From Candidatus Binatia bacterium (lineage in GTDB: Bacteria; Desulfobacterota; Binatia; HRBIN30): a stretch of 64,000 bases of DNA. Of this stretch, positions 8,726 to 18,062 are shown piece after piece. The notes under the pieces were generated by a model. It searched no databases and was not told the DNA's origin. It saw only the letters and a list, made by a program, of their open reading frames with translations. Position 1 is the stretch's first letter. Each line of letters starts with the position of its first letter. The stretch is taken from assembly GCA_026415395.1 (NCBI GenBank), contig JAOAHD010000007.1:186001-250000 (forward strand). The letters run 5' to 3'. Both the position numbers and the translations under genes were made by a program.

Positions 8726-8953
8726 ATGAAAACGAGCGCAAGCATCACCGTTCAAGGGGGGCTGGTGCTGAAAGCGCATCTGCTCCGCGTAGGCACGGAA
8801 GTCTTCGCCGTGTATGGGGACGAGGAGTGCGGATTTGCCGTTGATCCGGGCGACTTTGCTCCCGCCGTTCCAGCTGGGTGCCGATATTTTTCGCTCGACG
8901 AATTGTATTTTGCTTTAGTCAACCTCAACGCCAGCCCGGAGGGGCAGGCGTGA
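8726..8953 (+). CDS. Uncharacterised small protein, 75 aa
   Basis: The 75-aa protein starts at ATG 8726, seven bases behind a strong GAGGAGG ribosome site, and is not recognised. Visible traits are a beta-rich N-terminal part (SITVQGGLVLKAHLLRVG, then EVFAVYGDEECGFAVD), one cysteine pair's worth of Cys (residues 34 and 51), and a short C-terminal helix YFSLDELYFALVNL. No signal peptide or membrane segment is present. It stands alone between two gaps and may be transcribed from the sigma-54-like site upstream. It could be a small regulator or stress protein, but nothing in the sequence proves this. Confidence 0.65.
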   Translation: MKTSASITVQGGLVLKAHLLRVGTEVFAVYGDEECGFAVDPGDFAPAVPAGCRYFSLDELYFALVNLNASPEGQA

Positions 8954-9436
8954 GCAGCTCCAATAGAATTGGCGGCAGCGCCTGGCTCTGAGGCGACGCT
9001 CCTCCCGCTTTGGTTTGCCGGCTGCCGCCAAGTGGAGCTGGCGGCCCGGCGGCTTCGGTTTGGGTCCGGCGTTTTCCCCCACCCCCTCCCAGCCCGAGGC
9101 CGACTGGGTCGCCAGTTTTTTTGTCCTCGATCCCTGTGGAACCGCACGTCGCCGCTGTATTCAGGTGCCTCGTGTGAGGCGATCATCCGGCTGGGCGGCG
9201 CGGCCACGGGCGACATCGGGTGCAAGGCATGGCGAAAGGAATCCTCGAAATGCCCTTGCACTTACAATGCGAGCGCGCACAGCATGTGAGCCCGTGCGGA
9301 TTTGCCTCGACCGGTGCGCCCTGGCGGTCGTGGACCCTCGTATCAGTTCAACGGCTCAACCAGCTTTTGCAAACCACTCGCGGTGCCTTTGGCGGCAACG
9401 TGCGCCGCTGCGTTCTTCTTTGCTAAGGGGAGGCGG
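8954..9436 (+). other. 483-bp gap upstream of the MoxR gene
   Basis: No ORF here has a ribosome site and plausible composition; reading frames through it are Arg/Ala-rich shadows. It presumably contains the promoter of the ATPase/VWA pair, but I cannot point to a specific site. A ribosome site (AAGGGGAGG) lies at its end before the GTG at 9437. Confidence 0.5.
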
Positions 9437-10237
9437 GTGAGCGAACTTCCGTACTACCTTCCCGTTGGCGACGAGATCGAAATTTTCCGTGCTGCCTACG
9501 CCTGCCGCTTGCCCGTGCTCCTCAAGGGTCCGACCGGTTGCGGCAAAACTCGCTTCGTCGAGTACATGGCGGCGCTGCTCCGGCAAGGAAACAACGGCGC
9601 GGTGCCTCCGTTGATTACCGTGGCATGTCATGAGGACCTCACCGGCAGCGACTTGGTCGGCCGCTACCTCATCAAGGGTGACGAGACGGTGTGGGTCGAT
9701 GGCCCGCTCACCCAAGCAGTGCGCCACGGTTCCATTTGTTATCTGGATGAGATCGTCGAGGCTCGGAAAGACACGATTGTGTTGATTCACCCTCTCACCG
9801 ATCACCGCCGTATTCTCCCCATCGATAAGCGAGGTGAAATCCTCGAGGCCCATCAGGACTTTTTGCTCGTCATCTCCTACAACCCTGGTTATCAGAGCGT
9901 GCTCAAGGACTTGAAGCACTCGACACGGCAGCGCTTTGTGACCATCGATTTCGACTACCCGCCGCGGGAGAAGGAAGCCCAAGTGATTGCTCACGAGTCG
10001 GGCATCGACATGGAAACCGCCCTGACTCTGGCCACGCTGGGAGAGAAGGTCCGCCACCTCAAGGCCTCCGGTCTCGAGGAGGGTGTGAGCACGCGCCTGC
10101 TCATTTATGCGGCCCAACTCATGGGGCGCGGCATACCCCCGCGCCGAGCTTGCCGCGTGGCGGTGAGTACTGCCCTCACCGACGATGTCGAAGCGCAGCG
10201 CGCGATCGACGAGCTCGCAGCGGCCCTGTTCCCATGA
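9437..10237 (+). CDS. MoxR-family AAA+ ATPase (NorQ/CbbQ/GvpN type)
   Basis: The 266-aa protein is an AAA+ ATPase of the CbbQ/NirQ/NorQ group. Walker A is GPTGCGKT (residues 31-38), and Walker B lies in [13 protein letters not shown]. The sensor region is [15 protein letters not shown], and the C-terminal [12 protein letters not shown] lid is present. These ATPases work with a VWA partner to remodel or metallate large enzymes (nitric oxide reductase, RuBisCO, alcohol or CO dehydrogenases). The GTG at 9437, behind AAGGGGAGG, is chosen because the family starts right there ([11 protein letters not shown]). The VWA partner follows 81 bp downstream. The client enzyme is not encoded in the window. 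Confidence 0.88.
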   Translation: MSELPYYLPVGDEIEIFRAAYACRLPVLLKGPTGCGKTRFVEYMAALLRQGNNGAVPPLITVACHEDLTGSDLVGRYLIKGDETVWVDGPLTQAVRHGSICYLDEIVEARKDTIVLIHPLTDHRRILPIDKRGEILEAHQDFLLVISYNPGYQSVLKDLKHSTRQRFVTIDFDYPPREKEAQVIAHESGIDMETALTLATLGEKVRHLKASGLEEGVSTRLLIYAAQLMGRGIPPRRACRVAVSTALTDDVEAQRAIDELAAALFP

Positions 10238-10318
10238 GCGAAATGGTCCGATCGGCTACCACGTCTGGAGCTTAGGGGGCTACCCGACCGCAGCAGTTGC
10301 CCCGCAGGAAAGCGAAAC

Positions 10319-13300
10319 GTGCCACGTTCCCACCGACCAAAAGCAACGCCCGCTTCGGCCAACCTTCCTGTGCGTGTACGTGAATGGCTGGCGGAGATCG
10401 CCAGCACCTACGCGAAGGTGGCACCCACATTGGCGGAGGAGATCCAGCGAGCAGCCGCCGCGGCGTTCGAGCAGGGCGGGGCCGAGGTCGTGCTTTCGTG
10501 GCAGCGGGCGTTTGCTTCGTTGCTGGAGCGGCCGGCACTACCGCGCCGCGGCCTCGAGGCTTTCCTTGCAGCAAGCGAGCGCACGAAAGACCGGCAGGCA
10601 TTATCCGCATGGGCTCAGGCGGCGCGTGCCCTCGGTCAGCTCTCGCCGCACCTGGCGGCGGACTTCCTGGCCCACACAGCGCCGGTGTTGGACCGCGTTC
10701 CCTTCGCCCACGTACTATGCGCGCACCGCCTTGCCGCGGCTCTGGTGGAAAGCGGAAACTGGCGAGGAGAGTTTGTCGCCCGTGCCTTCCTCGAATCCTT
10801 GCCGCGCGTGCTCGGTAAGCTTGACCCTGCCGCTTTGGGGTCGTGGTGCGCTTTGGGCGCACAAGTGCACCGCCCGGAAAAGGGGCGCTCGTTTTTTGCC
10901 GCGTTGCCGCCTGCGGTGCTGCAGTGGAGCGCTGCGGAGCAAGAGGGGTTTTTCCGAGCTTTGCTCGACGTTGCCGCAGAAGAGGAACGGGTTTGGGTCT
11001 TGTACAGCGAGATTCCGCGGGCCTTGGGCAGCCTCACTCCGCAACTGCGTCGTGCCGTATTACAAGTGTTCGCGCGTAGCGCGGGGGCAGGAGCGGAGCG
11101 CTGGAAGGAACTTGCCCCAGTGGTGGGGGCGCTGTTCGCGCCGCTGTCTCCGCGCCAACGGCGTTCCGCCTTGGCTGCGCTCGATGAGGTGTCTGCCCTC
11201 GTGCCTGCCGCAGCTCCCGAGCTGCTCCGGCGCTTGCCGCAGATTTACGAGCGCGCCAACGAGGAACAAGTGGCAAAGTGGGTGCGCTGCGGGCTCGAAC
11301 TGTACGGCAGCGACCCCCAGCGGGCGCAAGCGTACTTTGGCCTCGATACCAGAACGAGCGTGGACATTCTCGGAGCGTCGCCCACCGCCGCAGTTTTTCA
11401 CGAGGGGCAACACTGGTTGCGCAAGCTTGCCCACATGCTTTCTGCCATGCCCCTAACCTTGCGCGCGCAGAGCCAGTGGACCCTGCGCCCAGCGCTGGAA
11501 GGAATGTTCGACGAACGAGTGGCTGAGCTTCCGGACCGCATCGATTTCTTCCCTACCCACGAAGACAACGTCGCACTCTATCGCTTGCTGGTGATGCAAA
11601 TTGCCGGGCGTTTTTTGTACGGCACGGCGCCGCAAGCGCCAGCAGCTTGGCCTGATTGGAAACAGGAACTGGAGGAAACAGCAGCCTACCGGCCACACTT
11701 GCACGATTGGTTTTTGCTCACCGAAGGTGTGCGTGTGGGCGCTCGAGTTGCCGCCGCGTTTCCCGGCTGGGCAAAAGAGCAGCGTGTTTTGTGTGAGCGC
11801 TTTTGCCTGCGTGCCCCAACTCTGGCCCCGGCGCGCCAACCGAGTCCGTTCGATTGGTTGTTGGCATGGGAGCTCTCTCAAGCCGGCGAGGAGGTTTTGC
11901 CGGAACCGCTGCGGGTTGCGGCTGTGGTCGTGCGGCCGTTGCTGGCGCCGCTCCATCGCCCCTCGGCCACGGTAAACGACGCCTGGAGCATTGCGAAAAT
12001 CCTCGACGAAGCCTTTGCGCGAGTGGGTGCGGGTGCTGGCTTCGTCACTGAAACCGCACCGCAAGAAGAGGTGCCCGCCTACCTTTTGCCCGTGGATTTG
12101 TACGACGGCGACGCTACTCCCACGGATTCGCTGGCGAATGCGTCGCCGCAGCGCGATCAGGACAAACCCCTGCCGTCGTTGCGTGCGGAAATTGTCGAAG
12201 CCGAGGAACGCCCATCGGCCGGTGCGCCGCTGTCCGCTGAACTGCTGGAGGCTTTGCTGAAAACCGGAACTGCCTTGGAGTTGAAACAAGGTGTGGCTAG
12301 CGACGTCGAGGGGCTCGGGTTTTACATCAGCGATCTCTTGGGCAAACTGCCGCAAGAACAGCTCCAGGAGTTGCGCAGCTTGCTCGACGAAGGTGCCGCC
12401 ACCTCCACACGGGTGCGGAAGTGGTTTGCCACCGAAGTCCAAGGGGAGGCGTTCTACTACGACGAATGGGATTACTTGCTCAACGACTATCGCCCAAGCT
12501 GGTGCCGGTTAGTGGAGCTACCCGTGGACAGCGACGGAGGCGAGTTCTTTGCCTGCACCTTGGCGGACTACGCAGCGTTGCTGCCGATCGTTCGGCGCGA
12601 GTTCCAGAAAATTCGGCCAGATTCGTATAAGATCGTGCGCGGCTTGGAAGCGGGGGAGGACTTTGACCTCAACGCCGTCGTGGATGCGCGCGGCGATCAG
12701 CGGGCTCGGCGCACGCCCTCGCCCAAGCTTTATATTGCCCGGCGGCGCGAAGAGCGCGACGTTGCCGTGCTGTTCCTCATCGACATGAGCGCGAGCACGG
12801 ATGAGCCGGTGGATCCCGCGGTACGAAGCGCCGGCTTCAGCCGTAATCGGCCCGGACCACAGCGGCGGATTATCGATATCACCAAGGAGGCACTCGTGAT
12901 CATGGCCGAGGCCCTCGAGGAACTCGGCGATGCATACGCCATTTACGGCTTCTCTGGCCACGGGCGGCGGCAAGTGGAGTTTTATCGAGTGAAGTCATTC
13001 CGCGAGGCTTTGAGTCCGACCGTGCGTGGTCGCATCGGAGCGCTCGAGCCCAAGCGCAGCACGCGCATGGGGGCAGCGCTTCGGCATGCAATCACGAAAA
13101 TGGGGGAAACTTCGGCGCGCTCGCGCCACATCTTACTGCTGAGCGATGGCTTCCCCCAAGACTTCGACTATGGGCAAGATCGCCGTAGCAACACCTACGG
13201 GCTGCGCGACACCACCGCCGCACTGCAGGAGTGCGAGGCGCGCGGGATCGTGCCGTTTTGCATCACCGTGGATCGTGCGGGTCACGACTACCTGCGGGAG

Positions 13301-13393
13301 ATGTGCCCGCAATCGCGCTACCTCGTGATCGACGACATTGCTGCCCTCCCGCGGGAACTGCCGAAGATTTACCAGCGCGTGGTGGGCAGTTGA
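10319..13393 (+). CDS. NorD/CbbO-like VWA-domain activator protein
   Basis: The 1024-aa protein has a C-terminal von Willebrand A domain with a complete MIDAS: DMSAST beginning at D822, a later Thr (STRMG) and LLSDGFPQDFDYG. A long helical N-terminal region of about 600 residues (Ala/Leu/Arg-rich, repeat-like) precedes it. This is the NorD/CbbO architecture, extended compared with the usual 600-800 aa. With the MoxR ATPase just upstream it forms a Q/O-type activase pair. A GTG start at 10319 follows AGGAAAG. It ends 49 bp before a convergent gene. No nitric oxide reductase or RuBisCO genes are in reach, so the target is open; a quinoprotein or other metalloenzyme elsewhere is possible. Confidence 0.85.
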   Translation: MPRSHRPKATPASANLPVRVREWLAEIASTYAKVAPTLAEEIQRAAAAAFEQGGAEVVLSWQRAFASLLERPALPRRGLEAFLAASERTKDRQALSAWAQAARALGQLSPHLAADFLAHTAPVLDRVPFAHVLCAHRLAAALVESGNWRGEFVARAFLESLPRVLGKLDPAALGSWCALGAQVHRPEKGRSFFAALPPAVLQWSAAEQEGFFRALLDVAAEEERVWVLYSEIPRALGSLTPQLRRAVLQVFARSAGAGAERWKELAPVVGALFAPLSPRQRRSALAALDEVSALVPAAAPELLRRLPQIYERANEEQVAKWVRCGLELYGSDPQRAQAYFGLDTRTSVDILGASPTAAVFHEGQHWLRKLAHMLSAMPLTLRAQSQWTLRPALEGMFDERVAELPDRIDFFPTHEDNVALYRLLVMQIAGRFLYGTAPQAPAAWPDWKQELEETAAYRPHLHDWFLLTEGVRVGARVAAAFPGWAKEQRVLCERFCLRAPTLAPARQPSPFDWLLAWELSQAGEEVLPEPLRVAAVVVRPLLAPLHRPSATVNDAWSIAKILDEAFARVGAGAGFVTETAPQEEVPAYLLPVDLYDGDATPTDSLANASPQRDQDKPLPSLRAEIVEAEERPSAGAPLSAELLEALLKTGTALELKQGVASDVEGLGFYISDLLGKLPQEQLQELRSLLDEGAATSTRVRKWFATEVQGEAFYYDEWDYLLNDYRPSWCRLVELPVDSDGGEFFACTLADYAALLPIVRREFQKIRPDSYKIVRGLEAGEDFDLNAVVDARGDQRARRTPSPKLYIARRREERDVAVLFLIDMSASTDEPVDPAVRSAGFSRNRPGPQRRIIDITKEALVIMAEALEELGDAYAIYGFSGHGRRQVEFYRVKSFREALSPTVRGRIGALEPKRSTRMGAALRHAITKMGETSARSRHILLLSDGFPQDFDYGQDRRSNTYGLRDTTAALQECEARGIVPFCITVDRAGHDYLREMCPQSRYLVIDDIAALPRELPKIYQRVVGS

Positions 13394-13442
13394 GAAATCG
13401 CCCGTGCGGACCGCGGTGAAACCTCTGCTCGAGGCTCGCGGC

Positions 13443-14276
13443 TTATTCGTGCCTGGCAACGTCGGGTATCGGCAGCCGAAACCCTTCGAGCCACCTGACC
13501 AAAAGTTGCCCCTCGCCTACATGCTCCACGTTGGCCAACTCTGCAAGCACGTCGCCGTGGCAGGGCCGCGGCCAGCAGCGGCAGCCCAAGCGATAGCCGC
13601 GCAAATTCCACACTGCGCGCAACAGCCCCGGGTGGCGCACAACGCGCCGACAGAACTGCGCGATCACCTGCTCCCGCGTGCCATGAACACCGATGTGAAA
13701 CGGATTCGCCCATTGCGTCGGCCGGCCGATAAACACATCGAAGGGTTCACGCCGGCAGTGGACGACGCGGGCTGGCGGCCGACTTTCCAGCCGCGCGCGC
13801 CGCGTGGCATCGCGCCACGCCCACTCGAAAGCCCGCCAGTGGGAAGAGCGCTCGTGTTCCAGCACGATCGGCAGCTTGTGCAACAGCGCCTTTTCCGCCT
13901 GCGCGGGCGTGAACGACCCGCCGGCATAGTAGGCCACTGGCGGGGGCTCGGGTGTGACGTGCGGAGCATAGGTGGGATCGATCACACGCCCGTCGAACTC
14001 GCACCAACCGTGCTCGATGACGTACGGGACCGGACCAGCCGTCACCACCCAACCCTCGACGTAATGCGCGCCGCGCCCGAGATGGCTCACCGCCAGCGCG
14101 GCGTTGCGCCAACAGCGCCGATGCTGCGCGCGGATGCGGCGCGCTAGCTGCGCCGAAGTATCCGCGTCGAAGACAACATTCGTCACCGCCAGCATGGCCC
14201 AAAACCCCGGGCGCGTTCCATACTCCGTTGGCAAGATGTCAGTCAAGAGTTGCCACACCCGCGCCGCACTTACCAT
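13443..14276 (-). CDS. DUF4326-domain protein
   Basis: About 277 aa. The C-terminal third carries the DUF4326 signature: VVHCRREPFDVFIGRP, WANPFHIG, REQVIAQF and the Cys-containing LRGYRLGCRCWPRPCHGDVLAELAN. The N-terminal half (WQLLTDILPTEYGTRP, then a hydrophobic stretch and HYVEGWVVTAGPVPYVIEHGWCEF) looks like a separate globular domain. DUF4326 proteins are uncharacterised and are common in phages and bacteria. The start is uncertain: an upstream ATG at 14294 lies inside the ATTCGCC-type repeat and would add repeat-encoded residues, so 14276 or a later codon is preferred. It is convergent with the VWA gene. Confidence 0.7.
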   Translation of the reverse strand: MVSAARVWQLLTDILPTEYGTRPGFWAMLAVTNVVFDADTSAQLARRIRAQHRRCWRNAALAVSHLGRGAHYVEGWVVTAGPVPYVIEHGWCEFDGRVIDPTYAPHVTPEPPPVAYYAGGSFTPAQAEKALLHKLPIVLEHERSSHWRAFEWAWRDATRRARLESRPPARVVHCRREPFDVFIGRPTQWANPFHIGVHGTREQVIAQFCRRVVRHPGLLRAVWNLRGYRLGCRCWPRPCHGDVLAELANVEHVGEGQLLVRWLEGFRLPIPDVARHE

Positions 14277-14345
14277 CCATTCGCCATTCACCATTTGCCA
14301 TTCACCATTTGCCGTTGCCCACCACTCGCCCCTACGCTGCGCTGT
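14277..14345. repeat. Heptamer-rich remnant of the dispersed composite repeat
   Basis: Degenerate tandem ATTCGCC/ATTTGCC/ATTCACC units are followed by CCCACCACTCGCCCCTACG, matching the heptamer half of the composite repeats at 18.1, 27.3 and 44.6 kb. The central palindrome is missing here. It forms the boundary between the DUF4326 gene and the divergent gene at 14401. Confidence 0.65.
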
Positions 14346-14400
14346 CCACCACTTTTTGTGATAAGGAGAACCCAGTAATCCGAGCGAGGTGCGCGGGGCG

Positions 14401-14865
14401 ATGGACTCGAATCCATGTGGGCGACAGGCGACGCGTTTGCGGCTCGTACTGGTTGGTTTCCTGCTTCTGCTGGCGCTGGAGTTACGCCCCAGCCGCGCAG
14501 GAGCCGCCGACTACGAAGCCTGGAACTGGGTTTACAAAAGCTGCCACGGACGTTTTGCCGACGTAGTTGCGAGCGGCTTCGGCACACTCATCGGGCTTCC
14601 CGCGGCTGGCCTTTGTGGTGTTGTCCTGCTGCCGGCCGATGTGGCCCACGAGATTCGCCACCCGGAGGATCGCTTCCTCCATTACTCGCGCGCGGCATGC
14701 GTGAAGCCGTTTGCCGCCGTGGGAGGCGCAGCGTACCTGCTGATGGGCGCCCCTTTTTACGCCGCGCAGTGGCTGGTGTGGGACTTGCCTCACGGGCCGT
14801 GCCCGGCAGCGCCACGCACTGTGCCCAAACCTCCGGAAACCACGCCGGCGAGTGCGGCGGAGTGA
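14401..14865 (+). CDS. Exported protein of unknown function, 154 aa
   Basis: The protein has a clear Sec-type signal (positive start, then VLVGFLLLLALELR, cleavage probably near AGAADYEA). The mature region is short, with two hydrophobic stretches (GTLIGLPAAGLCGVVLLPADV and AAVGGAAYLLMGAPFYAAQWLVW) and three to four cysteines, and it ends in a Pro/Thr/Ala-rich tail. I do not recognise the family. An in-frame GTG at 14389 could be the start instead of ATG 14401; neither has a strong ribosome site. It is convergent with the DoxX gene. Confidence 0.65.
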   Translation: MDSNPCGRQATRLRLVLVGFLLLLALELRPSRAGAADYEAWNWVYKSCHGRFADVVASGFGTLIGLPAAGLCGVVLLPADVAHEIRHPEDRFLHYSRAACVKPFAAVGGAAYLLMGAPFYAAQWLVWDLPHGPCPAAPRTVPKPPETTPASAAE

Positions 14866-14934
14866 CGCGAGCGACGTTGCTGAGCGGAGTCGTGGAGCCG
14901 CCGCTTCCCTGACGCGCACGCGGCACGCGTCGGG

Positions 14935-15348
14935 TCACGGAGAATGCGCGGCAGCAGAGGCCTCGGGGGTGTCGTCCGGACGCGTGTACCAGTACGCCCA
15001 TAAGATCAGCACGGCTTGAAACGGCAGCCGCACCCAATTCCAAACTCCAGCTCCTTCGCTGCGGCCGAACAGCGGCACGTTGTTCCACGCAATGTGGATG
15101 TTGGCGGGGAATACCGCGATCAGCAGCAAGATCGTCGCCCACGCGGCCAGTCGTCGGGTCGGCGGCCACAGCACGCCCACGCCGCACAACACCTCGGCAA
15201 CTCCGGAGAGGAAAATCAGCTCGCGGTGCCAAGGCAAGTACGGCGGCATCATGGGCATGTACGTGTCCGGCGACACGAAGTGCATCGTGCCTGCCACGAT
15301 GTAAAAGACGCCCATGACCCACAGCAGGGCGCGCTTGATGGGGCTCAT
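14935..15348 (-). CDS. DoxX-like small membrane protein
   Basis: The 137-aa protein has four predicted membrane segments and the DoxX-like pattern: ALLWVMGVFYIVAGTMHFV with the conserved H-F, then LIFLSGVAEVLCGVGVLWP, AAWATILLLIAVFPANIHI and a last WAYWYTRP. Members are small quinone- or electron-associated membrane proteins of largely unknown role. The ATG at 15348 is preferred to 15456 because the earlier start adds a hydrophilic leader overlapping the divergent promoter region. It is divergently arranged with the aminopeptidase at 15446. Confidence 0.8.
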   Translation of the reverse strand: MSPIKRALLWVMGVFYIVAGTMHFVSPDTYMPMMPPYLPWHRELIFLSGVAEVLCGVGVLWPPTRRLAAWATILLLIAVFPANIHIAWNNVPLFGRSEGAGVWNWVRLPFQAVLILWAYWYTRPDDTPEASAAAHSP

Positions 15349-15445
15349 GGGGCGTGGTTTGGACCACGGGTGCACCCTGAAGTCAAACGCTCTCCACGGG
15401 CAAGGTCTTTCCCGCCCGAATGGGCTTCTGTAGAAAGCCCTGTTC

Positions 15446-18016
15446 ATGGGAGACAAAAACTTTCGCCTACCCCGGAACGTCTGGCCCCGGCGGTACGGGC
15501 TCTCGATCGTGGCGGATCTGCAACGCTGGCAGTTTCAAGGTAACGTGCAAATTGACGTGCAGGTCTCCGAACCCTGTACCCGCGTGTATCTCCACGCCGT
15601 CGATTTGCAGATCGAAGCCGTGCAGGCCTTTTGGGGCGGCACTTGGCACTCGGCGAGCCGCGTGGAAGCCGATGCCGATGCCGAGGTGATCGCCATCGAC
15701 TTTGTGGAGCCGTTGCCGGTGGGATCGCCCCGGCTGGATCTCGCCTTTCGCGGAGAGATCCTGGCTCGCTTGCGCGGCTTCTACCGTTCGGAGAAAGATG
15801 GCCTGCGCTACGCTGCCACGCAGTTCGAAGCGGCCGACGCACGCCGTGCGTTCCCGTGCTTCGATGAGCCGGAGTTCAAGGCGCGTTTTGCCGTCACGCT
15901 GGTCGTGCCCGCGGGCACGGTGGCAATCAGTAACGGACCGGAAATCTCTCGCCGCCAGCGTGCGGACGGGCGGTTGGAGTTTCGCTTCGCAGAGACGCCG
16001 CCGATTTCGTCTTACCTCGTGGCTTGGTGTATCGGCCCCTTCGAAGCGACACCGTTGGAGTTCACCCCCACCGGTGTGCCGGTGCGCGTGTGGTTGCCGC
16101 GGGGAATGGCGGAAAAGGGCGCATACGCGCTGGCCGCGCACGCGCAGTCGCTCGCGTACCTCGAGGACTACACCGGCATTCCGTACCCCTACGCCAAAGT
16201 CGACGCCATTGGCGTGCCGGATTTTGAGGCCGGTGCCATGGAAAACCCGGGGGCGATCACTTACCGGCTCACGGTGATTGCCGCCGACCCCGAGCGCGCC
16301 TCGCTGCCCACGCGCAAGGCGATTTTTTCCACCGCGGCTCACGAGCTCACGCACATGTGGTGGGGAGACTTGGTGACCATGGCTTGGTGGGATGACCTCT
16401 GGCTCAACGAGTCGTTCGCCACCTTCGTGGGCTCGAAGGTTACCGCCGACTTGAACCCCCAGTGGAACTTCTGGCGGGACTTTGTTGCTGCCTTGCAGCG
16501 CCCCTTCCAACTCGACTCCCTCGTGACCACCCACCCGATCTCCTTCCCGGTAGCGAATGCGAAGCAAGCGACAGAGCGGTTCGATGTTATCACCTACTGG
16601 AAAGGCGCCGCAGTGGTGCGCATGATCGAGAACTTTCTCGGTGCCGAGAACTTCCAAAAGGGGGTGCGCGCGTACCTGCAACGGCACCGCGAGGCGAATG
16701 CCACCGCCGAGGACTTTTGGCGCGAGCTCAGCACGGCGTCGGGTCAGCCGGTTGCGGAATTGGCCCGGTCGTGGATCCGCGCGCCCGGGCACCCGATCCT
16801 CGAACTCCGCACCACCGTTCAAACCGATGGAATTCAAGTGAGCGGGAAACAGCAGCGCTTCTTTGCTGACCCCGCTCAAGCAGAAACCGGCCACACCACG
16901 GAGTGGGTGATTCCGGTTGTGTGGAAGTACGGCACTGATCGTGGAATCCGCGAGCACCGCGAGGTGTGGCGGGGAGCGACGGCGTCGGTCCACCTCCCCG
17001 GTGCACGCTGGTTCTACCCCAATGGCAGTGCCGCAGGATTTTACCGCTTCTTGCTCGACGATGCTGCCTTGCACGCCCTCGTCCCAGCAATTCAACAGGG
17101 ATTGGCACCGCACGAGCGCCTGAACTTGCTCGATAACCAGTTTGCCCTCTTGCGCGCGGCACGAGTCAGCGTCGCGGCCTACTTCCGCTTGCTCGACGGC
17201 TTCCGCGCGGAAACCGATCGCGCGGTGGTGAGCTTGATGATCGATCAGCTCAGTTGGCTCTGGCTGCACGTGATCGACGACGAATTCGAACCCACCTTTG
17301 CCAGCTTCGTGGAGCAACTCTTGCGGCCACAATGGGAGAGTTTGGGCTGGGAGCTGCGACCCACGGAAAGCGAGGACGACCGTTTGCGGCGCGCGGCGTT
17401 GCTTGCCGCCCTCGGCTCCATCGCTCGGGTCGCCTCCATCCGGCAAGAAGCGCGCGCACGGCTGGAGCGGTACTGGCAGGACCGGCAGTCGCTCGACCCG
17501 AATCTGGTGACGGCGGTGGTCAACGTCGCCGCCATTGAGGGCGACCGCACGCTCTACGAGCGGTATCTCGAGCGCAAGCACCAATTTGCCCACGAACCCG
17601 AGGAAGAGTACCGCTTCCTGATGGCTCTGGCGTCGTTCGAACATCCGGCTCTCGTCCAACGCACGCTGGAACTCGCGCTCAGTGACGAAGTGCGCGCACA
17701 AGATCGCCCGTTCTTGCTCGGTGCCCTGCTCGGCCGCCGTAAGGCACGACCGGCCGCTTGGAAATTCGTGCGCGCGCGGTGGCAGACGCTGACGGAACTC
17801 CTCGACCCAATGCTGCTGCAGAACCTCATCCGTGCACTCGGGCAAGTGACGTACGAGCCGGCAGCGACGGAGGTGTGTTCCTTCCTCCAAGACCATGTGC
17901 GCGACGAAACCCGCGAAACGACCGCACAGGTGTGCGAACAGCTTCGCCTCGATGCCGCCATCGTGGCCCGCTTGCGTGCTGAACTCCCGAAGGCACTGGG
18001 CGCGACAACGCAGTAA
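15446..18016 (+). CDS. M1-family zinc aminopeptidase
   Basis: The 856-aa protein is a complete gluzincin aminopeptidase. The substrate-anchoring GAMEN box is at 263-267. The zinc motif HELTH is at 299-303, with the third ligand E322 at the canonical 18-residue spacing (WLNES). A Tyr-containing block WKGAAVVRMIENFLG and the C-terminal helical ERAP1-like domain (about 500-850) are also present. It trims N-terminal residues from peptides. There is no signal peptide, so it is probably cytoplasmic. Length matches family members of 850-900 aa. It is followed by a composite repeat and a convergent DUF99 gene. Confidence 0.95.
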   Translation: MGDKNFRLPRNVWPRRYGLSIVADLQRWQFQGNVQIDVQVSEPCTRVYLHAVDLQIEAVQAFWGGTWHSASRVEADADAEVIAIDFVEPLPVGSPRLDLAFRGEILARLRGFYRSEKDGLRYAATQFEAADARRAFPCFDEPEFKARFAVTLVVPAGTVAISNGPEISRRQRADGRLEFRFAETPPISSYLVAWCIGPFEATPLEFTPTGVPVRVWLPRGMAEKGAYALAAHAQSLAYLEDYTGIPYPYAKVDAIGVPDFEAGAMENPGAITYRLTVIAADPERASLPTRKAIFSTAAHELTHMWWGDLVTMAWWDDLWLNESFATFVGSKVTADLNPQWNFWRDFVAALQRPFQLDSLVTTHPISFPVANAKQATERFDVITYWKGAAVVRMIENFLGAENFQKGVRAYLQRHREANATAEDFWRELSTASGQPVAELARSWIRAPGHPILELRTTVQTDGIQVSGKQQRFFADPAQAETGHTTEWVIPVVWKYGTDRGIREHREVWRGATASVHLPGARWFYPNGSAAGFYRFLLDDAALHALVPAIQQGLAPHERLNLLDNQFALLRAARVSVAAYFRLLDGFRAETDRAVVSLMIDQLSWLWLHVIDDEFEPTFASFVEQLLRPQWESLGWELRPTESEDDRLRRAALLAALGSIARVASIRQEARARLERYWQDRQSLDPNLVTAVVNVAAIEGDRTLYERYLERKHQFAHEPEEEYRFLMALASFEHPALVQRTLELALSDEVRAQDRPFLLGALLGRRKARPAAWKFVRARWQTLTELLDPMLLQNLIRALGQVTYEPAATEVCSFLQDHVRDETRETTAQVCEQLRLDAAIVARLRAELPKALGATTQ

Positions 18017-18062
18017 CGGAGCAGTCAGCCGCGGTTCCGCCGGCCACACGGTTGCACTGGGT

